Shown: one piece after another, positions 36,578 through 44,425 of the stretch | How positions within the stretch are numbered: position 1 is the stretch's first letter | Layout of the letters: each line of letters starts with the position of its first letter | NCBI GenBank assembly: GCA_030765605.1 | Contig: JAVCCG010000119.1 | Location: forward strand, 78,595-142,594 | Direction of reading: 5' to 3' | Source: Candidatus Alcyoniella australis | Lineage (GTDB): Bacteria; Lernaellota; Lernaellaia; JAVCCG01; Alcyoniellaceae | DNA length: 64,000 nt | Notes under the pieces: model-generated | The model's database searches: none | Seen by the model: the letters and a program-made list of their open reading frames with translations, nothing else | What the model was told of the DNA's origin: nothing | Position numbers and translations under genes: made by a program

Positions 36578-38249
36578 GCAGCGCCAGCAGGGCCGCTGCC
36601 GCAACCAGCGGCGCGAGCCCGCCGCTGCCCTGGATTCCGCAGAACAACGGCGGCTTCTCTCCGTTGCCGCCGATCACCCGACCCTCCGTGTCGTGGTCGG
36701 TGTCGATGGTGGCGACCACGGTTCCGACGCGCCCCCGGTCGTCGTGAACGACCAGCGCCAGGCTGACCACCCCCTCGACCTTGACCTCGACCTGAGCCTG
36801 CTCCGAGGTCGATCCGTCGGACAGCACCCACAGCACCGACTCGACGCTGCTTTCGTGGCCATAGCTCGCCGTGCTGTCTAGAAACAGCGTCAGCGGCCGC
36901 GCTGTTCCGCGGATCTCGTAGTCGAACACCGCGATCGGCTTGATCGGTCCGCTGCCCGGTCGGTAGGAATCCAGGGCCGCGTCCGCGTCGAGCTCGCCAT
37001 GCCCGGTTTCTAAATCGTAGCCCCCATCGCCCAGGTCCTGGGCCGTAGCGTTGAGTGCCTGGCGGACTTGTTCGGCGTTGACCCTGCCGCGCAACGAGAT
37101 CATCAGCGCGGCTGTGGCCGAGACGTGGGGAGTGGCCGAGGACGTGCCGCTGGCCAGGTAGTAGGCCGAGCCGTGCTCCGCGCTCCACGATTCCTGCAAG
37201 ATCCGCTCGCCCGGGGCCAGCAGGTCCAGGCCCGCGCCGTAGTTGGAGAACTCGGAGCGGCTGCCGCCCAGTCCCGGCTCGTGGGGCGTGACGCTGCCCA
37301 CGGCGATCACCTCATCGTAGGCCGCGGGATAGAGCAGTTCCTGGGCACCGTCGTTGCCCGCCGCGGCGACCAGCACCACGTCGGCCTGGTAGGCGCGCTG
37401 GAGGGCCAGGCGTGTGGGCTGGTCCTCGCCATCGCCGCCCAGACTCATGTTGATCACGTCGGCCCCGGCGTCGATCGCATAGTCAATGGCGTCGGCAATG
37501 TCGTCGGACGAGGCGACCTCGTCGTTGTCGGGAAAGACTTTGAGCGGAAGCAGCAGGGCGTCGAAGGCAATGCCCGCCGCGCCCACGCCGTTGTCCGTCG
37601 ACTCGAGAATCGTGTTCGAAATGTGGGTGCCGTGCCCCATCGGGTCGAGCACGTCCTGGTCGTTATCGGCGAAATCGTAGCCGGGCATAATCACCGCCGG
37701 CTCGTCGGACATCCCGCTGGTGCGGTAGCCGGTGTCGATCACGGCCACGAGCACGCCGCTGCCCGTGGATTGCTCCCAGGCGCGGTCCACGTAGGACTGG
37801 CGCAGGTTGACCTGGTACTCGTCGAAGTACGGGTCGTCGGGCACGAACTGCGGTCGGCGCAAATAGATCGGATAGGCCGCGGCTACTGCGTCCTGTTGTT
37901 CGAGCAAGTCCAGGGCCGCATCGATCGGCGTGCCGTCAAGCTTGATCCGCGCGCGCAAAGCGGCTTGGCTCAGCTCGGGCCGTTGCGCGACCATCGAGCG
38001 CCAGAGAGCAAAGGGATGGGCGCGTCCTGTTTGGTCGGACACGCGCACCACGCTGCCAAACGCGGCCGCGGCCGCGACCTGCATCTGCGCAACGTCGGTC
38101 CCGGGCTGGAACAGCACGCAGACCGCGTCGGCGCGCACCTCAATGCCGTCCAGATAGCTGATCGGGACCTTGGCCGCCGCAATCGTGGAAGTTAACAACA
38201 GCGCTGCGCAGAGCAGCACGACGATTGTCAGACAGTGCTCAATCTTCAT
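36513..38249 (-). CDS. Secreted subtilisin-family (S8) serine protease with C-terminal sorting-like tail
   Basis: 578-aa protease; I use the ATG at 38249, which begins a signal peptide (CLTIVVLLCAALLLTSTIAAA). A prodomain (~25-150) precedes the S8 domain. The triad is visible: Asp near 171 (AVIDTGY), His near 206 (GHGTHIS), Ser near 368 (GTSSATPH), with the oxyanion Asn in AAAGNDG. After ~residue 430 there is a PKD-like beta domain (IAVFDYEIRGTARPLTLFLDSTASYG). The extreme C-terminus has Cys (LFCGIQGSGG), a hydrophobic helix (LAPLVAAAALLALL) and an Arg/Lys cluster, like MYXO-CTERM or related anchor-and-cleave sorting signals. Confidence 0.92.
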   Translation of the reverse strand: MKIEHCLTIVVLLCAALLLTSTIAAAKVPISYLDGIEVRADAVCVLFQPGTDVAQMQVAAAAAFGSVVRVSDQTGRAHPFALWRSMVAQRPELSQAALRARIKLDGTPIDAALDLLEQQDAVAAAYPIYLRRPQFVPDDPYFDEYQVNLRQSYVDRAWEQSTGSGVLVAVIDTGYRTSGMSDEPAVIMPGYDFADNDQDVLDPMGHGTHISNTILESTDNGVGAAGIAFDALLLPLKVFPDNDEVASSDDIADAIDYAIDAGADVINMSLGGDGEDQPTRLALQRAYQADVVLVAAAGNDGAQELLYPAAYDEVIAVGSVTPHEPGLGGSRSEFSNYGAGLDLLAPGERILQESWSAEHGSAYYLASGTSSATPHVSATAALMISLRGRVNAEQVRQALNATAQDLGDGGYDLETGHGELDADAALDSYRPGSGPIKPIAVFDYEIRGTARPLTLFLDSTASYGHESSVESVLWVLSDGSTSEQAQVEVKVEGVVSLALVVHDDRGRVGTVVATIDTDHDTEGRVIGGNGEKPPLFCGIQGSGGLAPLVAAAALLALLRASLGRRKPRRCRAGSPAKR

Positions 38250-38460
38250 AAACGATAATTGTACACTGCTTCTGCGACTTGGGTTTGTATGTAAATAGTG
38301 TGTAGACAATATTTGAGCGAGCACTCGCACTCGGCTTTGAGCCGGAGCATGCCTCGCGTATTACACTAGTCGTTGACCAACGATGCTCGCCGCGACGCGG
38401 GGCTTGGCGTTGCACAATGATGGTCGTGCTGCGCGAGTTTTGCGGGCACCTCAAATGTGC

Positions 38461-39630
38461 CTAGAGGTTTTCCTGCCAGATCCCTTTGGGGTTGTACTTG
38501 CGATCCAGCCAGCCAGCGTCGCGGAACCACTCGATAGTGTCGCGCATTCCCTCGTTGACGTCGGGGTAGAGGTACTTGTAGTCCGTGGTGGTTCTGATCT
38601 TGCGGTTGGTGATCCAGTAGCTCGATGACATGTAGGTCGCGCTCTGCACCTCGAACACCCGCAGGCGCGGCACTTTGTACTTCTGCTCGAGCCACAGCCA
38701 GAGCTTGGCAGCGCCGATCATGAACGGCCGCAGCAGCGGCATGTACAGCAGCGGCACGCGCCACATTCGGCGGCCCAGCAGCAGCGCCAGATATTGCAGG
38801 AAATCGGCGTAGGAGATCACGCTGTCGTCGACCACGTTGTAATCTTCGCCCAGGCCGTAGTCCTTGTCCGAGATGTGGTAGGCGAAGCCAGCCATGTCGT
38901 CGACGTGGATCGAGGTGGTGATGTAGTTGCGCGAGTCCGCGGGGATGATCGGCACCATGCCGCGGTTGATCGTGAGCACGATTCCGCCGTGTCCGTAGTC
39001 GCTGCCCGGGCCGTAGAGCGGGGCAGGGCGCACGACTGTCAGCGGCAGTCCCTTTTCGCGGTGATACTTCCAGGCGATCTGCTCCTGCTTCCACTTGGTC
39101 ACCGAGTAGTCGTTAACCAGGTGCGAGCCCGTGGGCTGATCCTGCTCGAACGGCGTATTGCGCGGCGAGGAGCATTCCTCGGAGAACGGCACGTTGCACT
39201 TCTTGCCATCGCGGGCCGTGTAGGGCTTGCCGAAGATGCCGCAGGTCGACCAGTGGATGAATCGCTCGAGCTTTTTATGCTTGACCGCCAGATCGAACAG
39301 GTTGACCGAGCCCTCGATGTTGATCTTGCGCAGGATCTCCATTGACGCCGAATAGTCGTAGAGCGAGGCGGTGTGGAAGATGTGGGTCAGGTTTTTCTTG
39401 AACAGCGGCTTAAGGGTCTTGGGCTCGAGCAGGTTGGCCGGGATCACCTTGCAGTTCGGATGGTTGAAGTCCAGGCCGATGCGTTCAAAGATGAATTTGT
39501 TTTTCGGGTGCTCAAAGGCCTTTGCCAGGTCCGTGGCGATGACTTTCTCGCCGTTGTCCAGCAGCAGCTTGACCAGGTGACTTCCGCAGAATCCGCAGGC
39601 TCCGGTGACCAGATTCAGTCTCTCGCCCAT
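38461..39630 (-). CDS. Extended SDR: NAD(P)-dependent epimerase/3-beta-HSD-like dehydrogenase
   Basis: 389-aa Rossmann enzyme. VTGACGFCGSHLVKLLL is the TGxxGxxG NAD(P) site, and YSVTKWKQE carries the catalytic YxxxK. STCGIFGK supplies the Ser/Thr of the triad, and VVRPAPLYGPGSDYG is the substrate-side signature. Weak similarity to 3-beta-hydroxysteroid dehydrogenase/isomerase-type and sugar-nucleotide epimerase SDRs is apparent; the long C-terminal part (LLGRRMWRVPLLYMPLLRPF) may associate with membranes, as in sterol/hopanoid-linked members. The start MGERLNLVTGACGFCG fits a Rossmann N-terminus. The gene stands alone. Confidence 0.88.
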   Translation of the reverse strand: MGERLNLVTGACGFCGSHLVKLLLDNGEKVIATDLAKAFEHPKNKFIFERIGLDFNHPNCKVIPANLLEPKTLKPLFKKNLTHIFHTASLYDYSASMEILRKINIEGSVNLFDLAVKHKKLERFIHWSTCGIFGKPYTARDGKKCNVPFSEECSSPRNTPFEQDQPTGSHLVNDYSVTKWKQEQIAWKYHREKGLPLTVVRPAPLYGPGSDYGHGGIVLTINRGMVPIIPADSRNYITTSIHVDDMAGFAYHISDKDYGLGEDYNVVDDSVISYADFLQYLALLLGRRMWRVPLLYMPLLRPFMIGAAKLWLWLEQKYKVPRLRVFEVQSATYMSSSYWITNRKIRTTTDYKYLYPDVNEGMRDTIEWFRDAGWLDRKYNPKGIWQENL

Positions 39631-39770
39631 GACTCGTCCTCCACGCTGAGAAAGATTGATCTCCCAAAAGGTAATGTAGCGTCAGCCTAGCACTAAGCAA
39701 TAAATGACGCAATGCGCCATATCCGGTATGTCAGCCCTCGGGCGGCGAGCCTGTTTGATAGAAGATGCGG

Positions 39771-40745
39771 CTATTGACAGAGCGATTCGTTGAATTCGAT
39801 CAGCTGCGCGGCATGGTCGGTCTGCACCTGATCCAGCCCCCATTGCAGGGGTTGCAGCCAGGCGTCCTCCAGCCCGAGCACGAACAGTACGTCGCGCACT
39901 CCGAGCAGATCCATGTGCGCCAACGAGCCGTAGGAGTGGATCAGCTCGATGTTCTCGATGCTCGCCGAGCGCTCGGTGAGCTCGAACAGCTCGGGGTCGG
40001 GCTCGAAGAGTTCGATCAGTTCCAGGGTGCGCGCGACCCCGTCGCTCAGCGGCTGGATGCGCAGCCCCGAGTCCACGGCGCGGATGCGCGCCAGCTTATC
40101 GGCGCTGCTGGCGTAGAAGAAGACCATGTCCTGCATGTTGCGATCGACCACGATTTGGGCCGCGTCCTGGACCTGGTCGGTCTTGGTGTCGATGTAGATC
40201 TCTTTGTCGTACTGCTGGGCGAGGTCCAGCGCTTCTTCAAAGGTAGGTACGCGCAGTCCGGGGAAGCGTCCGCCGTAGAACAGGTCGTCGACCTCGAGCT
40301 GTCTGATCTGCTCCAGGGTCATCTGGTCGACGCGGCCCGAGCCGTTGGTGGTGCGGTCGACATCGTCGTCGTGCATCAGCACGTAGTAGCCGTCGGCAGT
40401 GTGACGCAGGTCGATCTCGGCCGCGATTACGCCGATCTGATAGGCGTGCTCCAACGCCGGCAGCGTGTTCTCCGGCGCGTACTCGGTGTCGCCGCGGTGG
40501 GCCACGATGCGCAGGTCGGGGTAGAGCGGGATGCACTGATAGGGCGCGTTGGGAATCGCGTCGGGGCCCACGGCGTCGTCGTCGTCGACAAGGTCGTCAT
40601 CGTCGGCAAGGTCGTCGTCGCCCTGGTCGTCATCGGACGATTGCGGCGGCTGATAGCCATGGCCGTCCGATCGTTCCTCAACGCAGCCCAGGCAGAGCAG
40701 GGTGACGATCAGCAGCAGGGTCAACAGTCGGAGAGAGCGCATCAT
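39771..40745 (-). CDS. Glycerophosphodiester phosphodiesterase lipoprotein with Asp stalk
   Basis: 324-aa lipoprotein; the ATG at 40745 overlaps the upstream stop by four bases (ATGA), and a second ATG follows directly. The lipobox is LLCLGC (Cys21), then ~40 acidic residues. The GDPD domain begins IVAHRGDTEYAPENTLPAL (catalytic HRG and PENT) and continues EIDLRHTADGYYVLMHDDDVDRTTNGSG (metal-binding Glu/Asp and second catalytic His). It should hydrolyse glycerophosphodiesters to glycerol-3-phosphate and an alcohol on the outer or periplasmic face of a membrane. It is the last gene of the four-gene operon starting at 42464. Confidence 0.9.
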   Translation of the reverse strand: MMRSLRLLTLLLIVTLLCLGCVEERSDGHGYQPPQSSDDDQGDDDLADDDDLVDDDDAVGPDAIPNAPYQCIPLYPDLRIVAHRGDTEYAPENTLPALEHAYQIGVIAAEIDLRHTADGYYVLMHDDDVDRTTNGSGRVDQMTLEQIRQLEVDDLFYGGRFPGLRVPTFEEALDLAQQYDKEIYIDTKTDQVQDAAQIVVDRNMQDMVFFYASSADKLARIRAVDSGLRIQPLSDGVARTLELIELFEPDPELFELTERSASIENIELIHSYGSLAHMDLLGVRDVLFVLGLEDAWLQPLQWGLDQVQTDHAAQLIEFNESLCQ

Positions 40746-41446
40746 GATTGCTCTCCTTGTTTCTCCAGGGCGCGCTTGCGCTCGAGCTTTGCGATGTGCC
40801 GCTTGGAGTAGAGCATGCGCTCCAACGCCTCGGGGGGCAGGCGCATGAACGGGTTGCCCTTGCGCTCGGCCTCGATCGTGGTCTTGGGCCCGTGGCCGGG
40901 GTAGAGCTTGATGTCGTCGCTGAGCACGAAGATCCGCTCGTGGATCGAATTGAACAGTACGCGCATATCCTCGGCGCGGCCGAAGGCCCCGGCGAAAATC
41001 AGGTCGCCGCAGAACAGCGCCTTGGCGTGCTTGAGACACATGCTGCCCGCGCTGTGGCCGGGGGTGTGGATCACGCGGAAGCTCAACCCGCCGACTTTGA
41101 GCATGTCGCCGTCGTCCAGCAGCAGGTCGGGCGGCGGACTGAGCCGTGTGCGGCCGGCCAGCGGCAGCATGTACCAGCGCGACTTGTTCAGCAGCGGCGC
41201 GTCGAGTCTGTGGACCGCGATCTTGGCGCCGGTGGCCTCTTGCAGCTCGAGGTTGCGCCGGATGTGATCCACGTGGCCGTGGGTGTTGACGATCCACTCG
41301 ACGTTCAGGTCGTGCTCGCGCGCCTTGGAGAGGATCAGCTCGACCTTGCCCGCCGGATCGATCACAACCGCGCGTTTGGAGACCAGGTCGCCCACGAGGT
41401 AGGTGTTGGTCTCCAGAAACCCCGCGACAATGGTCTCGACGATCAT
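40742..41446 (-). CDS. MBL-fold (GloB-like) metallo-hydrolase
   Basis: 234-aa cytoplasmic enzyme; the ATG at 41446 overlaps the PAP2 stop by four bases. Zinc ligands are complete: NTHGHVDHI (HxHxDH), IHTPGHSAGSM, LFCGDLIF and LYPGHGP. LETNTYLVGD and AVVIDPAG are typical of glyoxalase II-like hydrolases, which split thioesters. The C-terminal ~35 residues are Arg/Lys/Glu-rich (LYSKRHIAKLERKRAL). Substrate unknown; the setting among a phosphatidate-phosphatase-like and a GDPD gene suggests a lipid-linked role. Confidence 0.88.
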   Translation of the reverse strand: MIVETIVAGFLETNTYLVGDLVSKRAVVIDPAGKVELILSKAREHDLNVEWIVNTHGHVDHIRRNLELQEATGAKIAVHRLDAPLLNKSRWYMLPLAGRTRLSPPPDLLLDDGDMLKVGGLSFRVIHTPGHSAGSMCLKHAKALFCGDLIFAGAFGRAEDMRVLFNSIHERIFVLSDDIKLYPGHGPKTTIEAERKGNPFMRLPPEALERMLYSKRHIAKLERKRALEKQGEQS

Positions 41447-42237
41447 CGCTCGTCCTGCGAATCCTTGCCCGATCGCGATTTCAGCTTGCGCTCCACGATA
41501 CGTTCGATCCGCTCGTCCAGCGTGCGTTCCACTGCCCGGGTGATTCGCTCGTCGATGGCGGTACCGATCGCGCCCTCGAGTTGGCGATAGCGATGGGGCA
41601 GGGCGTCGATGATCCGCTGTTTGAAGTAGACGTAGTAGACCAGCATCGCCAGGGCGTAGCCCACGAAAATATCGGCGATGAAATGTTGCTTGGTCATCAG
41701 GGTTGAGGCGCCGATGGCGAAGCAGGCAAACAGCCCCAATACGCCGTAGCGCCAATGGATCTCCCACAGCGTCAGGGCCGAGATCAGGCTCAGCGAGGCG
41801 TGCATGCTCGGGAAGCAGTTGTAGGGCGTGTCGTTGTGGTAGACCAGGCGCAACACGTAGTGCGAGAAGTCGTCCACCGAATACAGCACCTGTTCGCTGA
41901 CCCGGAAGCCCTCGCTGGTCACCGGCAGAAACAGGTAGACCAAATAGCACGAGAGCATCACGGTCAGATAGGCCGAGCCAAACGCCGTGAAGAACTTGCG
42001 GTCGACGATGATCATGAACGGCACCAGGAACAGCGGGAAGACCGTGAGGTAGATGAAGACGAACTGCGGCACAAAGGGAATCAGCCCATCGATCGGCGTC
42101 ATCATCGAGGTCGGTTCTTTGCCCACGGCCAGCGCGCCGGTGGCGTAATAGCCGCCTGCCCACAACCCGAAAAGGAACAGGCCGTAGAGCACGATGCGGT
42201 ACTTGGTCCACGCCGTGTTGAGCAGAGTTTTAATCAT
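41443..42237 (-). CDS. PAP2-family membrane phosphatase / inositolphosphotransferase-like
   Basis: 264-aa polytopic membrane protein; the ATG at 42237 overlaps the 76-aa gene by four bases. About five to six membrane helices carry the PAP2 motifs CFPSMHASLS (PSxxH) and STLMTKQHFIADIFVGY (Hx3D). The first PAP2 block (KxxxxxxRP) is not obvious, as in the AUR1/inositol-phosphorylceramide-synthase-like branch, which this resembles. The last ~45 residues form a charged, amphipathic helix (IDERITRAVERTLDERIERIVERKLK). It likely dephosphorylates or transfers a lipid phosphate at the periplasmic face. Confidence 0.85.
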   Translation of the reverse strand: MIKTLLNTAWTKYRIVLYGLFLFGLWAGGYYATGALAVGKEPTSMMTPIDGLIPFVPQFVFIYLTVFPLFLVPFMIIVDRKFFTAFGSAYLTVMLSCYLVYLFLPVTSEGFRVSEQVLYSVDDFSHYVLRLVYHNDTPYNCFPSMHASLSLISALTLWEIHWRYGVLGLFACFAIGASTLMTKQHFIADIFVGYALAMLVYYVYFKQRIIDALPHRYRQLEGAIGTAIDERITRAVERTLDERIERIVERKLKSRSGKDSQDER

Positions 42238-42464
42238 CGGTTTTTCAGCTTGAGGCGCGCTGCTGCGATCAGCGACGAGATTACGATGGTCATCAGCGGG
42301 ATAAGCACGGTGACCGAGAGCACCTTGAAGCGCGCCATGGTCGGCGTATCGAACGTCAGCTCGTAGAAGAACATCGAGTAGCAGCCGATGATCGTGCCCA
42401 ACACGTAGAACAACAAGACCCAACGGATCTTGTTTTCCCGCCAACTGAGGATCGTATTTTTCAT
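42234..42464 (-). CDS. Small two-helix membrane protein
   Basis: 76-aa protein with two predicted membrane helices (VLLFYVLGTIIGCYSMFFY and VLSVTVLIPLMTIVISSLIAAA) and a basic tail. No family is recognised. It overlaps the PAP2 gene by four bases (ATGA), so its translation is coupled to it. It follows the PhaR-like gene by 54 bases, with a weak hairpin between. It may be a partner subunit of the PAP2 enzyme (inference). Confidence 0.65.
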   Translation of the reverse strand: MKNTILSWRENKIRWVLLFYVLGTIIGCYSMFFYELTFDTPTMARFKVLSVTVLIPLMTIVISSLIAAARLKLKNR

Positions 42465-42499
42465 CGGATTGAGATTTTGGGGCCGTTGAGCGGCATGGT

Positions 42500-42517
42500 T
42501 AAAACGGCCCGGGCCGT
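42500..42517 (-). terminator. Weak terminator after the PhaR-like gene
   Basis: The perfect palindrome ACGGCCCGGGCCGT at 42504-42517 directly follows the stop and is followed on the minus strand by TTTT. The stem is short, so termination may be partial. Confidence 0.4.
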
Positions 42518-42518
42518 G

Positions 42519-43346
42519 CTAACGCTTTCTCGCGCGCGGGGTCTTCTTGGCCGGCTTCTTAGCCACAACTTTCTTGGTCGCCTTGGGCTTGGCTGCTTTG
42601 GCCGCCGCCTTGGGTTTGGCCTTGGCCGCGACTGGTTTCTTTTTGGCGACCACTTTCTTTTTAACGGCGGCCGGTTTTTTCTTTGCGACCGTTTGCTTCT
42701 TGGCCGCGGGCTTGGCCTTGACCGACCGCTTTTTGGCGGACACCTTTTTTACGACTTTTCTTGCGCTCTTGGCCGCACTCTTGACTCCGCCGGTGAGCTG
42801 CGTCTCGAGCTGGTCGACCTTGGACTCCAGGTCTTCGACCTCCTGCTGCAGCGAGACCAGCGCGTTGAGCCGCTTGAGCGCGGCCTTGCTGCGCTGCTCG
42901 ATCCGGTGTTGGACCTCGTCGATCCCCTTCTGTCCGGAGTTGACGAAGTCCTTGACGATCCGCAGCCCGTCGTCGCGCGACACGTGACCTTTGGCCACCA
43001 GCTTTTCGATATATTTTTCGAATTCGGCGCGGGCCGTGGACAGGCTGCTCAGGCCCGGGGCGATCCGCTTGTCAAAGAAGTCCTGCATCGATTCCCCGCC
43101 CGATTGGATGAAGCGCGTCAGCAGTCCCTGGGGTAGGAAGTTCTGCGTCTTCTTTTCCTGGTCGAAAATGATTTGTGTCAGCGTCAGGGTCGTCAGATCC
43201 TGCTTGCTGCTGTTGTCGATGACCTTGATGTCCTCGCCCGCACGGATCATCTGGGCGATATCTTCCAGAGTGACGTAACGGCTGCTTCGCGTATCGTATA
43301 GTTTGCGGTTTTGATAGCGCTTGATCACCTTGACGTCTTCAGGCAT
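42519..43346 (-). CDS. PhaR-type PHA regulator fused to phasin-like coil and histone-H1-like tail
   Basis: 275-aa protein; the ATG at 43346 follows GGAG, and a TTG at 43358 is also in frame. Residues ~5-62 match the PHB/PHA accumulation regulator DNA-binding domain (VIKRYQNRKLYDTRSSRYVTLEDIAQMIR). Residues ~65-190 form a helical, phasin-like region with a coiled coil (LVSLQQEVEDLESKVDQLETQL). The last ~80 residues are almost only Lys, Ala, Pro and Val, as in histone H1-like or AlgP-like tails that bind DNA. PhaR proteins sense PHA granules and repress phasin genes. A palindromic site upstream (43549) may be its operator. Confidence 0.88.
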   Translation of the reverse strand: MPEDVKVIKRYQNRKLYDTRSSRYVTLEDIAQMIRAGEDIKVIDNSSKQDLTTLTLTQIIFDQEKKTQNFLPQGLLTRFIQSGGESMQDFFDKRIAPGLSSLSTARAEFEKYIEKLVAKGHVSRDDGLRIVKDFVNSGQKGIDEVQHRIEQRSKAALKRLNALVSLQQEVEDLESKVDQLETQLTGGVKSAAKSARKVVKKVSAKKRSVKAKPAAKKQTVAKKKPAAVKKKVVAKKKPVAAKAKPKAAAKAAKPKATKKVVAKKPAKKTPRARKR

Positions 43347-43699
43347 CGGGAGCTCCAATCAGATTCCGATGAGGGGGTTGGATTCGCCCTGGAGTAACAC
43401 GCTGCGTCATGAAAATCAAGGATCGGCGCATCTACGGCATAACGCGAACCAACGTTGATTTGACCAGTCGGTGCAGCGATCTTTACACCGCTTGGCTGGT
43501 CGCGCATCCCGGGCCAGGGGAGGTTTTCGAGAATCGACTTCAACTTTGCAATACAACATGTCGTATTGATTAATTAAAGCTATATCCCTTGTTGTATTTT
43601 GTCCTTGACAGCGCGAACGAACGGCCGCTAGACTCTTATCAAATAGCGACTCTATCGGGCGGATTTTGCCCCCAGGCGGCCGCCCTTTGAGGAGGAATA
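43347..43699 (+). promoter_or_regulatory. Intergenic regulatory region with palindrome and sigma70 promoter
   Basis: 353 bases between divergent genes with no coding ORF. CAATACAACATGTCGTATTG at 43549-43568 is a palindrome with one mispair. Its half-site AATACAAC recurs inverted as GTTGTATT at 43591-43598, just before a good promoter, TTGACA (43605-43610) - 18 bases - TAGACT (43629-43634), which should drive the lipoprotein gene at 43700. The site may bind the PhaR-like protein encoded on the other side. Confidence 0.6.
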
Positions 43700-44245
43700 A
43701 TGAGACGCTGGATTATGTTTGCCCTGCTGATCGCCGCCCTGGCGGCCACGCCGGCGCTGATCGGCGCAGGTTGCGGCGGCGATGACGACGATGGGCAGGA
43801 TGAGGACGACGATGACGACGATTGCCAAGCAGAGGCGATCGGGGGCACCTACCAGGTGACCCAGGTTACGGTGGGCGATACCTGCGATCCGGAAAACGTC
43901 GGCGCAACACTCGAGGGATTGATCATCATCGAGCAGGAGGGGACCGTTCCCTCGGCAGCGGTCTATTGGCAGGACATCGGTCCCGGCGGCCAGGAACGGC
44001 TGATCTTTTTCGGTACGATCTGCGGCACGAACATCATCGGCACGTCCTACGAGGAGATCCCGCAGGCCGCCTACGACTGTTCGTTGACCAAGACCTATAC
44101 CTATTCGCTGAGCGTCAATCTGACCTCGGGCGAACTGAGCGGCAACTACACGGCGGACATCCGCTGGTCGGGCGAGCAGTGCGACGAGGCCGTGGTCAAT
44201 CCCGAGGACTGCCACTGGAATATCGAGGTGCAACCCAGAGACTGA
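43700..44245 (+). CDS. Small Asp-stalk lipoprotein
   Basis: 181-aa lipoprotein; GAGGAG precedes the ATG. The signal ends in IGAGC (Cys25), followed by GGDDDDGQDEDDDDDDC. The remaining ~140 residues are a beta-rich domain with five further Cys (TCDPE, TICGT, YDCS, QCDE, DCHW), suggesting disulfides and an extracytoplasmic location. No family recognised. It has its own promoter (43605-43634) and terminator (44289-44324), so it is monocistronic. Confidence 0.72.
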   Translation: MRRWIMFALLIAALAATPALIGAGCGGDDDDGQDEDDDDDDCQAEAIGGTYQVTQVTVGDTCDPENVGATLEGLIIIEQEGTVPSAAVYWQDIGPGGQERLIFFGTICGTNIIGTSYEEIPQAAYDCSLTKTYTYSLSVNLTSGELSGNYTADIRWSGEQCDEAVVNPEDCHWNIEVQPRD

Positions 44246-44288
44246 TGACAACAACGGCGTAAAGCAATCACATATCCTGAGCATGATC

Positions 44289-44324
44289 GGCGGGAAGGTA
44301 AATGGGGCTTCCCGCCATTTTTTT
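44289..44324 (+). terminator. Rho-independent terminator
   Basis: GGCGGGAAG pairs perfectly with CTTCCCGCC across a ten-base loop and is followed by seven T. It lies 43 bases after the lipoprotein stop and isolates it from the glycosyltransferase operon. Confidence 0.88.
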
Positions 44325-44425
44325 AACGGTGCATTGGGCTCTGAGGCTTGGGACGCAACCGCTGATGCGTGGTATGTTTTTGCGCGATGAACGCAGGGGC
44401 GCACACGTCGGGAGTTCGGTGAACA

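Noticed and set aside
42519-42760. Lys/Ala-rich tail of the PhaR-like protein as a misread non-coding stretch
   Set aside because: The frame is continuous with the conserved DNA-binding and coiled-coil parts and uses normal codons; such tails are known in histone H1-like bacterial proteins.
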